This document shows, in pieces, positions 34,258 through 45,400 of a stretch of 64,000 nt of DNA (the first letter of the stretch is position 1; each line of letters opens with the position of its first letter). Position numbers and translations under genes: made by a program. Source of the DNA: Panicum virgatum (Eukaryota > Streptophyta > Magnoliopsida > Poales > Poaceae); NCBI RefSeq assembly GCF_016808335.1, contig NC_053144.1:58730195-58794194 (forward strand), written 5' to 3'. The notes under the pieces are model-generated. The model saw nothing but the letters and a program-made list of their open reading frames with translations, had not been told where the DNA came from and ran no database searches.

Positions 34258-35880
34258 ATGGCTTCCCGAAGCGTCACGAGGGCCTCTCGCATTCGGAACC
34301 CTGCAGTCGCTGGCACGGGAGTGCAGCCTAATGGACAGAACCCTCCTCAGGATGAACAAGAAGTGAGCCAGAACCGAGGAGAAAATCAAGAAGTGCCACT
34401 GCCACCACCACCACCCCTCGGAGACCTGGCCCAGATAATTCACAACCAGACCTTTATCCTAGAAACACTGGCCAATGCCCTCATCGACAAGCGGCCTTGA
34501 GAGCAAACCACGAATGACAAGCTGACAGCTTTCCTGAGGACCAAGCCGCCCACCTTTGCTGGATCCAGCAACCCGTTGGATGCAGATGACTGGCTGCGTG
34601 TGATCCAAAGGAAGCTCGAGCCATTTGAATGCCAGGACCGAGACAAAGTCCTTCTAGCAGCCCACCAACTCACCGGGTCTGCCTTAGCCTGGTGGGAGAA
34701 TTACTGCGCTGCTGCCAAAGATGCCTCCACCATCACTTGGAAGGAATTCGTGAAGGAGTTCCGCCGCTACCATATTCCCTCGGCCACCATGAAGCGCAAG
34801 GCGGATGAGTTCCGCGCTCTGCAGCAAGGAATCATGTCGGTGGAAGAGTACACCCATCAGTTCATGGAACTGTCCCGATATGCACCAGAGGAAGTGGATG
34901 ATGATGAAAAGAAGCTGGACATGTTCAAGAAGGGGTTGAACCCAGAACTCCGGACCCTGCTTACCCCTCAGATCTACCTGGACTTCAACACCTTGATGAA
35001 CAAGGCCATCCTCACTGAGAGGGCCAAAGTTGAAGAAAGAAAGGACAACAAGCGCAAGTTTATGGAAAGCAAGGCCCGCCAGCAGGACCGCTTTCAGAAA
35101 CCAAGAAGCTTCAACTATACTGCACCAAGGTATCAGGCTCCAATGCAGTATAGGACTCAGTCTCAGGCGACAGCCCCACAAGCCTCTAACACGCAGTTCA
35201 GGAGCCAGAACTCCATGAAGGCCCCGCAGAGCAATGCAAGCCAGGTCACCAATAACAGCAATGTTAAGGCCTGTTTCAACTGCCGCGAAGCAGGGCATTT
35301 CATCGCCAATTGTCCCTATGCCAAGAACAAGCCTGCTACATCAGTCTTCTCCAACACAGTGAATGGAACAAGACCAGTTCTGTCAGGTGCCAACCGAGCG
35401 CCCATCCGCAACAACAACAACACCAACAACAACAGTCAGCAGATGAGGCAGCCCCAGCAGTCGTTTGGACGAGCCCGCGTCAACCACATCAACGCGCAGG
35501 AGGCTCAACGAGTTCATGGCGTAGTGCTCGGTGAGTACCTAGTCAGCTCAGCCCTTGCAACAGTACTATTTGATTCTGGAGCATCACACTCGTTCATATC
35601 CTCGAGTTTTGTCGAAAAGCACAAAATACCTACAGTACTACTAAAACCACCCCTAATAACCCGGACGCCTGGAGGTGACATCAAGTGTCAACTAGGTTGT
35701 CTACGGGTATGGATCAATTTAAGTGGGGTAGAATTTTTAGCAGACTTAGTAGTACTAAAGTCCAAAGGAATAGACGTGATCCTTGGAATGGACTGGTTAA
35801 GCCGACACAATGGCCTCATAGGTTGTACCGACAAAGTGGTACACCTAACGAACCCAGAGGGAGTACGATTAATGTCCTAA
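34258..35880 (+). pseudogene. Element E gag-protease with one in-frame stop
   Basis: One frame from ATG 34258 (preceded by CCCAATCTACAG, acceptor-like) to TAA at 35880, broken only by TGA at 34498-34500. After the stop come the retrotransposon gag core (GSALAWWENYCAAAKD.., ..YHIPSATMKRKADEF) and a CCHC zinc knuckle (CFNCREAGHFIANC, near 35275-35316). An aspartic protease follows with DSGASHSFI (near 35573) and VILGMDWL. Gag packages the RNA and protease matures the polyprotein. The frame stops where RT should follow because pol is deleted. Confidence 0.88.
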
Positions 35881-36303
35881 GCGTTGTACCTGACGAGCGT
35901 TCTAGTATCGATTAACATCCAAGCAAAATCAGACATTAATCTAGGTGGTCAAGGACTTGCTGAGTACGTTTGTACTCACCCCATTCTTTATTTTTATAGA
36001 AGAAGATCCAGACTTTGTACCTGACGACGTTGAGTAGGGGGTACTGTCCTGCACCCAGCCTTGCCTGTGGATTGGGTCACCCGCAGGAGTTACCGCATGG
36101 CGCAAGACTCTGATGACTTTCTTTTTATATTTAATATCGTTGCGTGTGTGTGGATTGTAATCCTTGCGATAGTGGCTCTCCTCTTCTCACTACCGCGTAG
36201 AGTTGTACGGTAATGAACCATTTGATGTAATAAATGTGTCATCAGACTCCTGGGACTGATGTTTGTAACACATTTAAGTCTTCTCTTATTAGGGGACGCT
36301 TCA
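35881..36303 (+). repeat. Deletion junction with inverted LTR filler, then truncated 3' LTR of element E
   Basis: From about 35901 to 35954 the sequence is the inverted complement of the 5' LTR segment at about 31683-31735 (CGTTCTAGTATCGATTAAC.. against GTTAATCGATACTAGAACG). From about 35953 the sequence is the direct-orientation end of the LTR, equivalent to 32612-32961. A short GTTGTACCTGACGAGC sequence at the upstream edge echoes text further inside the LTR. Confidence 0.8.
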
Positions 36304-36714
36304 GTCAGTCTGTGGATGGTAAGAAGAACTCATGAGGAGATTTGTATCAGTTAGCTTGAATAGTTCTTGCCACACCGAGCTTGTGAAAATTCTGTCCCGG
36401 TCAGAGATTATTGCTTCGGGCAGCCCATGAAGCTTATAAACTATGTTGAGGTAGACCTGTGCCACTTGCAACGCAGAGAATGGGTGTGCCAAGGTCATGA
36501 AGTGAGCATATTTTGTGAACTTGTCTATAACCACCAAGATAACATTCTGTCTATTGGAGGAGGGCAGACCTTCTATGAAATCCATGCACACTGTGATCCA
36601 GGGCTTATTTGGAACAGGCAGTGGCTCAAGTAGTCCCGGTGGCCTCACATGCTCTGGTTTTGCCTGTTGGCACACAGTACAAGCCAGCACATAATTTCTG
36701 ATGAACTTCTTCAT
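36304..36714 (-). pseudogene. Element D integrase N-terminal and catalytic part
   Basis: Contains the zinc-finger end CTVCQQAKPEH and the first two catalytic Asp residues (in MDFIEGLP and SDRDRIFTS). It ends at SSSYHPQTD, where element E has split the invariant HPQTDGQSE motif. A TAG lies just upstream of the listed start, so the frame is also broken from RNase H. Confidence 0.88.
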
Positions 36715-37391
36715 CTTGGGCTAGGCAAATAATGATTTGACCCTGTGTTATGTTCCATGAATACCGGAATGTGTACTGGAGTGCAAAGCCTGCAACACAT
36801 GTTGCTGAGCTAACACATTGTTGCCGAGCCATACCCTACCTTTATACCTGATGACACCATCAGTTAATGAGTATCCCTTTGCATTGGGGCTGGAGAGAGC
36901 TAATTCTGTTAGAAGTTGTTGTGCTGTTGGGCCCTCATCATACCCTGAGATCAGATTCTCAATCCATGTTGGAGAGCAAGTGCAAACTGCAAAAATAGCT
37001 TTAGTTGTAGGGCACCTAGAAAGAGCATCTGCAGCTTTATTTGGGACACCTTTCTTGTAGACAATGGAAAACTGAAGATCCAACAACTTTAGTAATGCTT
37101 TGTGCTGCAACTTTGTATGGACTCGCTGCTCAGTTAAGTAGAGTAAGCTTTTATGATCTGTTCTGATGACAAAAGGCTTCAGCTGCAGGTATGGCCTCCA
37201 CTTATCAACAGCCATAAGTATAGCTATGCATTCTTTCTCATAGGTAGACAGGGCTTGATTCTTTGGGCAGAAAGCTTTGCTTAAGTAAGCCACTGGGTGT
37301 TCATTTTGCATCAGCATAGCTCCCAGTCCCACATCGCTTGCATCTGTTTCCAAGACAAATTGTTTCTCAAAGTCTGGAATTGTCAGCACAG
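36715..37391 (-). pseudogene. Element D RNase H and integrase zinc-finger region
   Basis: RNase H motifs TDASDVGLGAML, YEKECIAI, TDHKSL and ADALSR are all present in order. The enzyme would remove the RNA strand during reverse transcription. The 5' side is cut by solo LTR C. Confidence 0.88.
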
Positions 37392-37396
37392 GTGCC

Positions 37397-40300
37397 TGTT
37401 GCAGTCCCGTCTAAATTAATCCGGCTTAAGTGCGCTAACCATCACCGAAACGGTAACTAGGGTTAACACGCACTTAAAACGGAGTAATCCAGCAGTGCTG
37501 TCGGGTAAAATCCCGATTAAACCACTTGAAACAGGATCGACAAAACAGTCCAGAGAATGCAATATTCCACAAATTTTACAGTACAGAGTATGAAAACTGA
37601 TTGTTATTATTACAAACCGAGTTTGAATTTATAAAAGTACAACAAAGTTCAAGTTTGACAAAAAAACGAACGATAGTCTAGCGTTGAAACCAGACGTCAT
37701 GATGAAGCCCGTACATGACGTCAACCGTAACCTCCGATGTACCACCTGAAAAACAAAGCCACAAGCAATGCTGAGTATACTAATACTCAGCAAGGCTTAC
37801 CCGACTAAGGGTATACTTAGCCCTTAATCTAGACATGCAAGACTTTTGGCTTGAGGGGTTTGTTTTGCTGAAAAGAAGTAAAGAGTAGATCCTTAATTTC
37901 AGGTTTTAGCTTCCAAATTCTAGTTCAATTAACCATTCTAGGTGAGCATCTATCTAATAGCATACATGGTGGGAAACAATTATCTTTCATCATCCAACCA
38001 ACCATATTCATCATCATCTTTCACTTCTTACTCTATGTGGCAAAAGGGTTAAGCAGTCCCAAACCGTGAGAAGCGGACGATTCGAATCGAATTTATTAAC
38101 CTGGCCAGGCAGACCTAACACACACGTATGGGAACCAAGTCACCCACACGACTTTTCCCCTTTCTTTCTGGGTTGTGGATCAGGGTCACCCACCTCGACT
38201 ACAAGAATCCACGCCACAGTACGTCGGGTCGTGAGCCTTCTTGCACCCGCATGTGGCCACATGAGAACAACGTTCAAAGAGAGTGAGGGAGAAGTCCACT
38301 CGCCGGGCCGATCAGGTACTTAAGCTTACCGATTACCATATTTCTCGGCATGTGGTTAGTACGTTCAAAAGCTTAACCACCACTACCACACACTGCGGCC
38401 TTAAACATTTTCACTAAATAGATGGGGTATCACAAGTACCACAACCCCGTCCGTGAGCCTTATAGTTGCAGTATGTAGTAGACATTCAACTCCTATAATT
38501 CTCGCGAGTGACAGGAAATCACTCGACTTCTACCGAACCATTAGCCTAACTAACTAGCGACCTACACATACTAGTGTTCAAGCATAGGTACCTAAGATCA
38601 TGCAACTAAGGTTCCAAGCAACTCCTATAAACTTAAATGCGCAAGTAGATAGGAATAATAATAAGTTGCATAAATTTAAAATAGATAGGATATGCTCCGG
38701 GGCTTGCCTGGGATTAACACTAGGTCAGTGTTAGTTAGAGGAGAATTGCTCAACGAGCATCTTCCTTCAGTCGTGCACGTCGGGATCCATCCGTCCATCT
38801 TCTAAACGTGTCCACCATTCACCGTCTCCTGGCTCGGCTTCAACATCACATCCTTCACATGGTACATCTATCGTACCTAAATGAAATGCAACAATGCATA
38901 TGTCTGAGACGAATATAATACATTTATTTCTTGACATAGATAGAGGTCAACCAAACTCAAGTTGGAGGGTGCTACTACTTTCTTTTTCATCCTGTTGGGC
39001 AGTCATTTATAGAGTAGGAATTTTATCTATACTAACTCATAAAAGAGCTGGGTGTGCTGTTTTTCTTTTATAGAAGGGCAAAGAATCATTTCTACCCAAA
39101 AATAATTCTCCAGGCTAGCGAATGTAAGTGCTGGTAATGATCTTTTAACTGAAGATTGTACTCCTTAGGATGAGCTTGTGGTAAAATTTTCAGAATTAAA
39201 GGATCTACCCAGAAAGCATGAAAAAAAAGATTCCTTTCTAAGGCATGTATAAAGATAAATTTCTACAGCTACTTCTATTATGTTTTAGAAGCTCATAATT
39301 TACCAGAATGAAGATGTACCCAAATAAAAGCTCCAGTAAATATATTAGATTTTTCCAGTTACAAAAACTATTTTTCTTGATTTAATGTATTTCTCCTTAC
39401 CCAAAAATCATTTGGTCAAATTGAGCTTAACTAAAAATTCTCAAACTTTTTATATAGTAGTTAGGAACCGAAATAAAGGCACTGTAAAATTTCAACTCAT
39501 GAAAATAGTAGAACAACTTGGAGAAATAAAACGGCATAAATCAAGATATATTTCAAAACCTAAGTTAGGAGTGAGGACTGGTCATCAAATTTTTACACAA
39601 GACTACTCTACTAGCATATAGATCACTGGACAAAAATGGTGGCCATGTAGTACATGGAACTTGAGATCTAATTAAGTGACACATAAACTTGCATTTAACA
39701 TAGAGAAAAATACATTGAGAAAACAGAAAAGTGCATGTAGAGAAAGTTGTAGATCTACTCATGAGGAACTCAGAACAATTGAGTTTGCATTTTTCTGATT
39801 TTTCTATGATTTTTAAATGAATTTCAAATTTCGCAGCAAGAAATAAAGAAAACCTAAACTAGTTTTACAGAACAGCCCCTGGATCTTGCACGAAACCCCT
39901 TGGAATCTAAAAAGAAATCGCACAGAGGTCCCTGGCCGGAGGTACAATAGGGGAGCGCCGGCCGGCCGTTTTCCGGCGGCTGTGGTCGCCGGCGGCGAGG
40001 GGTAGCAGGGGGATGAGCAAGAGGACGTCGAGAGGGACCTGTAGATGGTCTTGGACGGGGTTGGGGGGCGGATTGGGGGTTCCCCGCGGAGCAGTTGCTC
40101 CGGCGGTGGAGGCGGCGTTCCGGTGAGGGAGGGGCGGCGAGGACTGGTTGCAAAGCTTCGGGGTGAGGTGGGGGACCGATTCCGAGGACTATCTCGGGCG
40201 GAGGAGGGTTGGGGAGGGGTGCTCCATGGTGAGTTCAGGGGAGGCGGCCATGGCTGGCGGCGCCGGCGCCTCTGGCGCAGGGAGAAGCTGGGGCACGGCT

Positions 40301-41220
40301 CCTAGCGGTGAGAGGGGTGAGGGGAGGGTGCTGAGGCTTGCACTGTGTCTAGGGGAGGTGCACTTGGGCTGGGAGGCAGGGGCGACGGCAAAGGCACGAC
40401 GGCAAGCGGCGCACGGCGTCGGCGTGTCGGGCAGGGAGGCGTCGAGGGCGCGTGGCACGCTCGCGCAGCGCCAGGGAGGGCTGGTTTTCAGCGAAACCGG
40501 GGGCGCGAAGGCGGGTTTGGCCGAGGGCTCTGCGCGTGGCCGGCCAGGTGGCCGCGCCAGCGGCGAGACGGCGACGCCGTGAACGTGAAACAGAGGAGAA
40601 GGGAGATGGTGATGAGGGCAATTTCGTAATTAAAGCAAAGTTCAAAATTTCATTTTGTAAACTCAATTTTTCTCCATATTCCAAAGTCAAATGAAAAACT
40701 TTTGAATACCAAACTTGCTCAAAATTTTGAGATCTACAACTTTCGTTTTAGGCAAAAGTTCATTTGAGCAATGGTTTGAAATTTAAAATTTAAAACTTGA
40801 GTGCATTTGAAAATGTCCTATATGCTTCAGAATTCAACTTTTTCTCCCATTTTTGTGTGCCAACTCGAAAAACTTTGAACACGAAAGTTGTTCGTCATTC
40901 GAAAACCTATAACATTGGTTTTGGGCAAAAGTCCATTTAAGCATCGGTTTAAAATTTATTTTGAAAACCTATTTGTTACAATTTGAAAGATAAATTAAAT
41001 ATTTAAAAACTGTTATTTGAAGAACTCGCCATTTCATGTGCAAAACGTCATTTTTTTATCTGTTTTCATATACACATAGACACATATACACATGCATAAT
41101 CAAACACACACATATATTATTTCCCGAAAGAAATGCATAATTTTAATTGCTCTGATTTATTAAGCATGATTCTATGTTTAGTTTCTTTTGCTTAGCATTT
41201 TAAAACTCTGGGATGTCACA
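37397..41220 (-). mobile_element. Solo LTR C (long-LTR Ty3/Gypsy, A family), minus orientation
   Basis: On the minus strand it starts TGTGACATCCCAG and ends GACGGGACTGCAACA, 3,824 bp, flanked by GTGCC (37392-37396 and 41221-41225). It sits between the RT and RNase H parts of element D. Related to solo LTR A: shared CACTTAAGCCGG near the 3' end, the hairpin TGAGTAT-NNNN-ATACTCA (37772-37789) and an acidic frame (38767-38868). No internal domain or partner LTR is present. Confidence 0.85.
38767..38868 (-). other. Acidic reading frame inside solo LTR C
   Basis: A 33-residue frame (..EAEPGDGEWWTRLEDG.. ending DPDVHD, stop) that follows a TTTAG acceptor-like site. A related but frameshifted copy (..GAEPEDG.. 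GPDVHD) lies in LTR A at about 25035-25125. By position it is equivalent to the acidic exon of the B/E LTR family. Confidence 0.4.
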
Positions 41221-41225
41221 GTGCC

Positions 41226-42003
41226 TCAATGAGAGCCTTCTTTAACAGATCAAATGACTCTTGTGTAGCAGCTGTCCAGAGAAAACCCACACCTTTCTTG
41301 AGCAATAATGTTAGGGGCCTGCTCAACATACCAGCCTTATAAACTTCCTATAATACCCAGTGAGACCCAAGAAACCTCTCAACTGTTTCAGATTTGTAGG
41401 AGTGGGCCAGTTCTTGACAGCTAGAATTTTTGAGGGCTCAGTTGCCACACCTCTAGATGATATGCAGTGTCCCAGGTACTCAATTTCTGTCTTTGCAAAT
41501 GAACACTTTGACAATTTGATTAGAAACTGGTGCTGCTCAATGATAGAGAAGACCTGCTGTAGCAGTTGCATATGTTCCTCCAAAGAATGTGAATATATCA
41601 AAATGTCATCCATGAACACTAACACACCTTTCCTCAGTAAAGGGGCAAACATCTGATTCATGGCACATTGGAATGTTGCAGGAGCATTTGTGAGGCCAAA
41701 GGGCATTACCAGAAATTCATACAAGCCATTGTGGGTTCTGAATGCAGTTTTGTGCTCTTTTCCAGCAGCAATTCTGATCTGATGATAACCAGATCTGAAG
41801 TCTAGTTTAGAAAACAGTTGTGCCCCAGACAACTCATCAATTAATTCATTAACAATGGGTAAAGGGTGCTTGTTCTTCACAGTGATGTTGTTGAGTTGTC
41901 TGTAATCGACACAGAACCTCCAAGTGCCATCCTTCTTCCTTACCAACAACACTGGAAAGGCGTAGGGACTTGAGCTGGACCTGATGGTCCCATTCTTCAT
42001 CAT
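41226..42003 (-). pseudogene. Element D reverse transcriptase
   Basis: RT domain with FCVDYRQLN, KLDFRSGYHQI, MPFGLTNAPATFQ and the active-site VFMDDILIYS (F/YMDD box). The sequence stays close to consensus to LKQLRGFLGLTGYYRKFI, then frameshifts before the solo LTR C insertion. Copies element RNA to DNA. Confidence 0.9.
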
Positions 42004-42606
42004 TTCAGATAACTGGTTCTCAATTTCTGACTACTGGGCAGGTGCATAACGATAAGCTCTAGTGTTAACTGGCTTGGTACCTGGTATCAAGGGTATGTGG
42101 TGATCACAAGCACGAGTAGGAGGTAAGGCTGTCGGCTCCTAGAATAGATGGTTGTACATCTGTAGTAACTGTTCCACTTCAGGCAACAGATCAGTTTGGC
42201 GGTCAGAGACTGCCATCACCTCACCTTCTTCTTGCTGGCTAATAGGTTGAGCCCATAGTTGTAAGCAATGAGAGACAGCACCCTTCCTCAGAAGTCCCTT
42301 CAGTTTGCCACTACTAATTGCAGTACACTTTGTAACATCAGAAGTGACTCCTTTTAGAGAAATCCTTGTGCCCTTGTGTGTGAACTTCATTATTTTCTTT
42401 CTCAAGTGAACCCACATAGGACTATGGTCCTCCAACCAGTCCTCACCAAGAATCATATCATAACACTTGAGTGGCAAGATGCCCACAGATGTAGAGAAGG
42501 TGAAACCCTGAGTGGCCCACTGCAAATTTGGAATAACAGAGTTGCATACCATCAAACTTCCATCAGCTGCCATGTACTTGGCTGCATCACACTCTTGAGG
42601 GACAGA
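42004..42606 (-). pseudogene. Element D protease C-terminal part and linker to RT
   Basis: Contains DMILGEDWLEDHSPMWV, the conserved strand at the end of the retropepsin fold, and a linker to RT. An in-frame TAG lies on each side, so it is separated from both the zinc-knuckle part and RT. Confidence 0.75.
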
Positions 42607-44040
42607 CTATAACTGCTCAGCAAGAGATGTACTGATGAAGCATGCCACACTTCCAGAGTCCACCAAGATAAGTACATCTCTGTCTCCCACCTTGCCATGC
42701 AACTTCATCGTTCTCCGCTTTGAGGCTGAAGGAGAAGCAAGAGCACATACTGACATAACTGAATCAGTAACATCCTCCTCTTCACTGGTGATCACATCAT
42801 CATCTACGGATTCCAGAGCATCCAACACCTCTTCCAAGACATGAATAGGGATCTGTGCTGGACAAGAGTGGCCATGGCCCCATTTCTCACCACATTTGAA
42901 GCACAACCCGTTCTTGTGGCGATGAGCCAATAATGCTTTCAATTTGTCATCTGTGGGAGCCCGATCAGACTTGGTCACTTTTTCCGGTTACCCGTTGCGA
43001 GACTTGTCTGAAACGGATGGCTGCTGGGTGAAGAATCTTCTGGACTGCCTGAACGAACTCTTCTTCCTGGCCTTCTCGATTTCCTCTTCATGCAGCAAGG
43101 CCAAAGCAGAGGCAGCAGCAACATCTTTCGGCTGATGCAAGGCAATAGGAGCTCGGATCTCTTCCTTGAGTCCGCCCAAGAACCGAGTGACGAAATAGGT
43201 GTCATCATAGGTAGGATTGTACAGAAGAATACCATGTGAGAGCTCCTCGAAGCACTGTAGATGCTCCAGGACCGATTTATCCTGGTGCAGAGTGTCCAGT
43301 TAGCGTAGGTGGATCTTGTACTGGTCCTTGTCGAAACATTGGAAGACGCCGTCACAGAACTGCTCCCAATCCAGAACATGTCCTCGCTTCTCAAATGTGT
43401 GCAACCAGGAAGCCGCTGCACCGGTGAAGTTGAGGGCGGCGAACCTCGTCTTTAGGTTGGAAGCCACAGCGTACACCTCGAAATACATGTCACCGTGGTC
43501 ACGCCACAATCGGGGGTTCTCACCATCAAACTTTGGGAACTCAATCTTTGGCAACGGGGCAGAGCGCCCCGTCCCCTCCCGATGCTCACCAAAAGTAGTA
43601 GAAGGAACGCGAGATGGTTCATGCGACGTACCCGTGACCAGGTGTGGTAGATGAGATCCAAGGATCCCACCGCCATCATCCCGGTGGCTGTGGTCATGGT
43701 AGTGCCCGCTGGGCCGCTCCAGGGTCCGTGCAGATGGCGCATGTCCTGTTGTGGAGCTGTGTTAAGATCGAACGGATTCGTCCACCTTGAAGTCGGTGGG
43801 GCGCCGTGGATGGACGAGGTGGCGGCGGGGGGGGGGGTGGCGGAGCTAGTGTCGTCTCGAGTCGGTGCAGACGCGACGCCATGCGCTCAGACTGTGAGAG
43901 CAAGCGGTCGGTCGCCTCCTCCGCGGTCGTCCTCTATGCCTCCAAGCCGGTGAGCTTGTCCAGGACACGGTTCATCATGGATTCGAATCCATCAAACTTC
44001 TTCGATAGATCCTCCATGGCGGTCGTCACCTGCGCCTCGA
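42607..44040 (-). pseudogene. Element D gag with zinc knuckle and protease active site
   Basis: Pieces in order on the minus strand: an N-terminal helix region (about 44030-43700), the gag core (PKIEFPKFDGENPRLWRD near 43550, LNFTGAAASWLHTFEKRG) and YFVTRFLGGLKEEIRAPIAL. The CCHC knuckle CFKCGEKWGHGHSC and protease LILVDSGSVACFIS follow. Frames change several times and stops interrupt it, so no Gag-Pro protein can be made. Confidence 0.82.
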
Positions 44041-44331
44041 ACTTGGTAGGTTTTCGCTGCGCCAGATCTCACACACGCGAGGACGAGTCGGCAGGCAGCG
44101 GATTCGCATTCCCCACTATCCTAAGCGGCGCGATAGGGAGCGGTGTGCGGCGGCGCCGGAGCGGCTAGCCGTTGCTATGCGGTGGCCGCCGCCGACGGGA
44201 AGTCGGTGGCGGGGCGTGGGCGCCGGAGTCCGAGCGGACCCGGCGGCGGGTTGGAGCGGTGAATACTCCAAACGGGGAACGTAATTGAAAAAAATGAGGG
44301 GAAAGCGGAGCGGTGAGGCTCTGGTACCAAT

Positions 44332-44608
44332 TGTAACGGACTTGCTACGAATCAGAGGGTAAATGGCGCTCGGATTGGAGCAGGGAAGGGGAAGAACAGG
44401 GGAGATCGGGAAGAAGATGAAGAACAGGAGAAGCAAGAAGAATAGAATAGCAATTCCGTTTTCATTCCATAACCGTTAGGGGCAGCCGATGGCTGTCATT
44501 TATACTGGTTTACAAGGCCTTCGGCCCACAAACGTCCCACGGCCGGAGATAACAGCCCAATGGCTAACTGAATCAAGTTGAACAGGCGGCTAACCGCCAT
44601 TCATGACA
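44332..44608 (-). repeat. 5' LTR of element D
   Basis: 277 bp; partner of 28162-28438. Immediately downstream on the minus strand is the primer site TGGTACCAGAGC. Confidence 0.85.
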
Positions 44609-44749
44609 AATATGAGCACTTTGTTTTACATGACATTTGGTCCTTTACTCCTTTTAATCAATATTCTCATCTCTGATACATGTATTTTGCCATCTTTTGA
44701 CCGTATTGGCCTTGAGTCATTCACGTAGGAATTGAATTGACGGTTCGTT

Positions 44750-45400
44750 TCCTTTCGTCGATCTCCTACAACGCCCAGACTCGCCACACCACCGCCGCCT
44801 CTTTCGTCGATCTCCTCCGAGACACTTGACGACGCCGCCGCCGCCCAGACTCCCGACGCCGTCGCTGCCCCAGACTCCCGCCGCCGCCGCCGCCGCCCCA
44901 TGGAGCCCCAGCCCCCATGGCCCTTCCCTGGCTTTGAGCCGACGGCGCCCTTCCCTGGGCTGGCCACGCCTGGCGCCGTAGCTAGGGCTGCCCACGCTGG
45001 GCGCCCAACGCTCGCCGGCCGGCCAAGCGAAGGACAGGGCCGCCGCCCCCGATTGCCAGGGTGCCCTAGCCATGGCCGACCAAGGCATGTCCGCCCTAAC
45101 CATGGCCACGCTGGGCGCACCACCTGGTGCCATGGCGGCACCAAAATTTCTATTGAGTTCATTATTCCAGAATTTTTATTGTGCTTGTTATTACATAATT
45201 TGTATGTTGAGGCAGTGGCGGCGGCCAGCCTGCCAGCCCGGCAGCGAGCAGTCTGCTGGCTGCCTCCAGGCGGTAGCAAGCAGCCCTGGCGCTGCTTGCC
45301 CAGGCGGCCAGGCAGCAGCGAGTCAAGCCTGCCTGCTCGCCCAGGTGGCCAGGCAGCAGCGAACGGCAGCGAGCGAGCAAAGCCTGCCTTCAAAACAAAA
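44750..45400. other. GC-rich cargo of the Pack-MULE-like element
   Basis: Three abutting parts: a Pro/Ala-coding GC-rich block on the plus strand (ATG near 44900, PWPFPGFEP..), an AT-rich 80-bp stretch (45140-45215) resembling an intron, and a CAGGCGGCCAGGCAGC-rich block. The look is of captured exon-intron-exon sequence, but I do not recognise the source gene. Confidence 0.4.

Larger units (their letters stand above)
29230..36303 (+). mobile_element. Element E: long-LTR Ty3/Gypsy retrotransposon with orf0, pol deleted
   Basis: Inserted in the integrase of element D with target duplication GTCAG (29225-29229, 36304-36308). It has a complete 3,732-bp 5' LTR, a primer site TGGTATCAGAGC (tRNA-Met), an intact orf0, a gag-protease frame with one stop, then an abrupt join to the last 0.35 kb of the 3' LTR. 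RT, RNase H, integrase and about 3.4 kb of the 3' LTR are missing. LTRs over 3 kb with an extra ORF before gag recall rice RIRE3/RIRE8-type elements (family recollection). The retained LTR parts differ by about 13 in 345 bp. Confidence 0.88.
28162..44608 (-). mobile_element. Element D: Reina-like chromovirus (Ty3/Gypsy), interrupted by element E and solo LTR C
   Basis: Two 277-bp LTRs (28162-28438 and 44332-44608) differ at about 13 substitutions and 2 indels (near 4.7%). Target duplication AATAT lies at 28157-28161 and 44609-44613. On the minus strand the 5' LTR is followed by a primer site TGGTACCAGAGC (tRNA-Met-like). Gag, protease, RT, RNase H, integrase and chromodomain follow in order, and a purine tract (GAGGGGGGAGGGGG) precedes the 3' LTR. 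Short LTRs plus a chromodomain suggest the Reina clade. It is inactive through stops and two insertions. Intact length would be about 5.5 kb. Confidence 0.88.
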
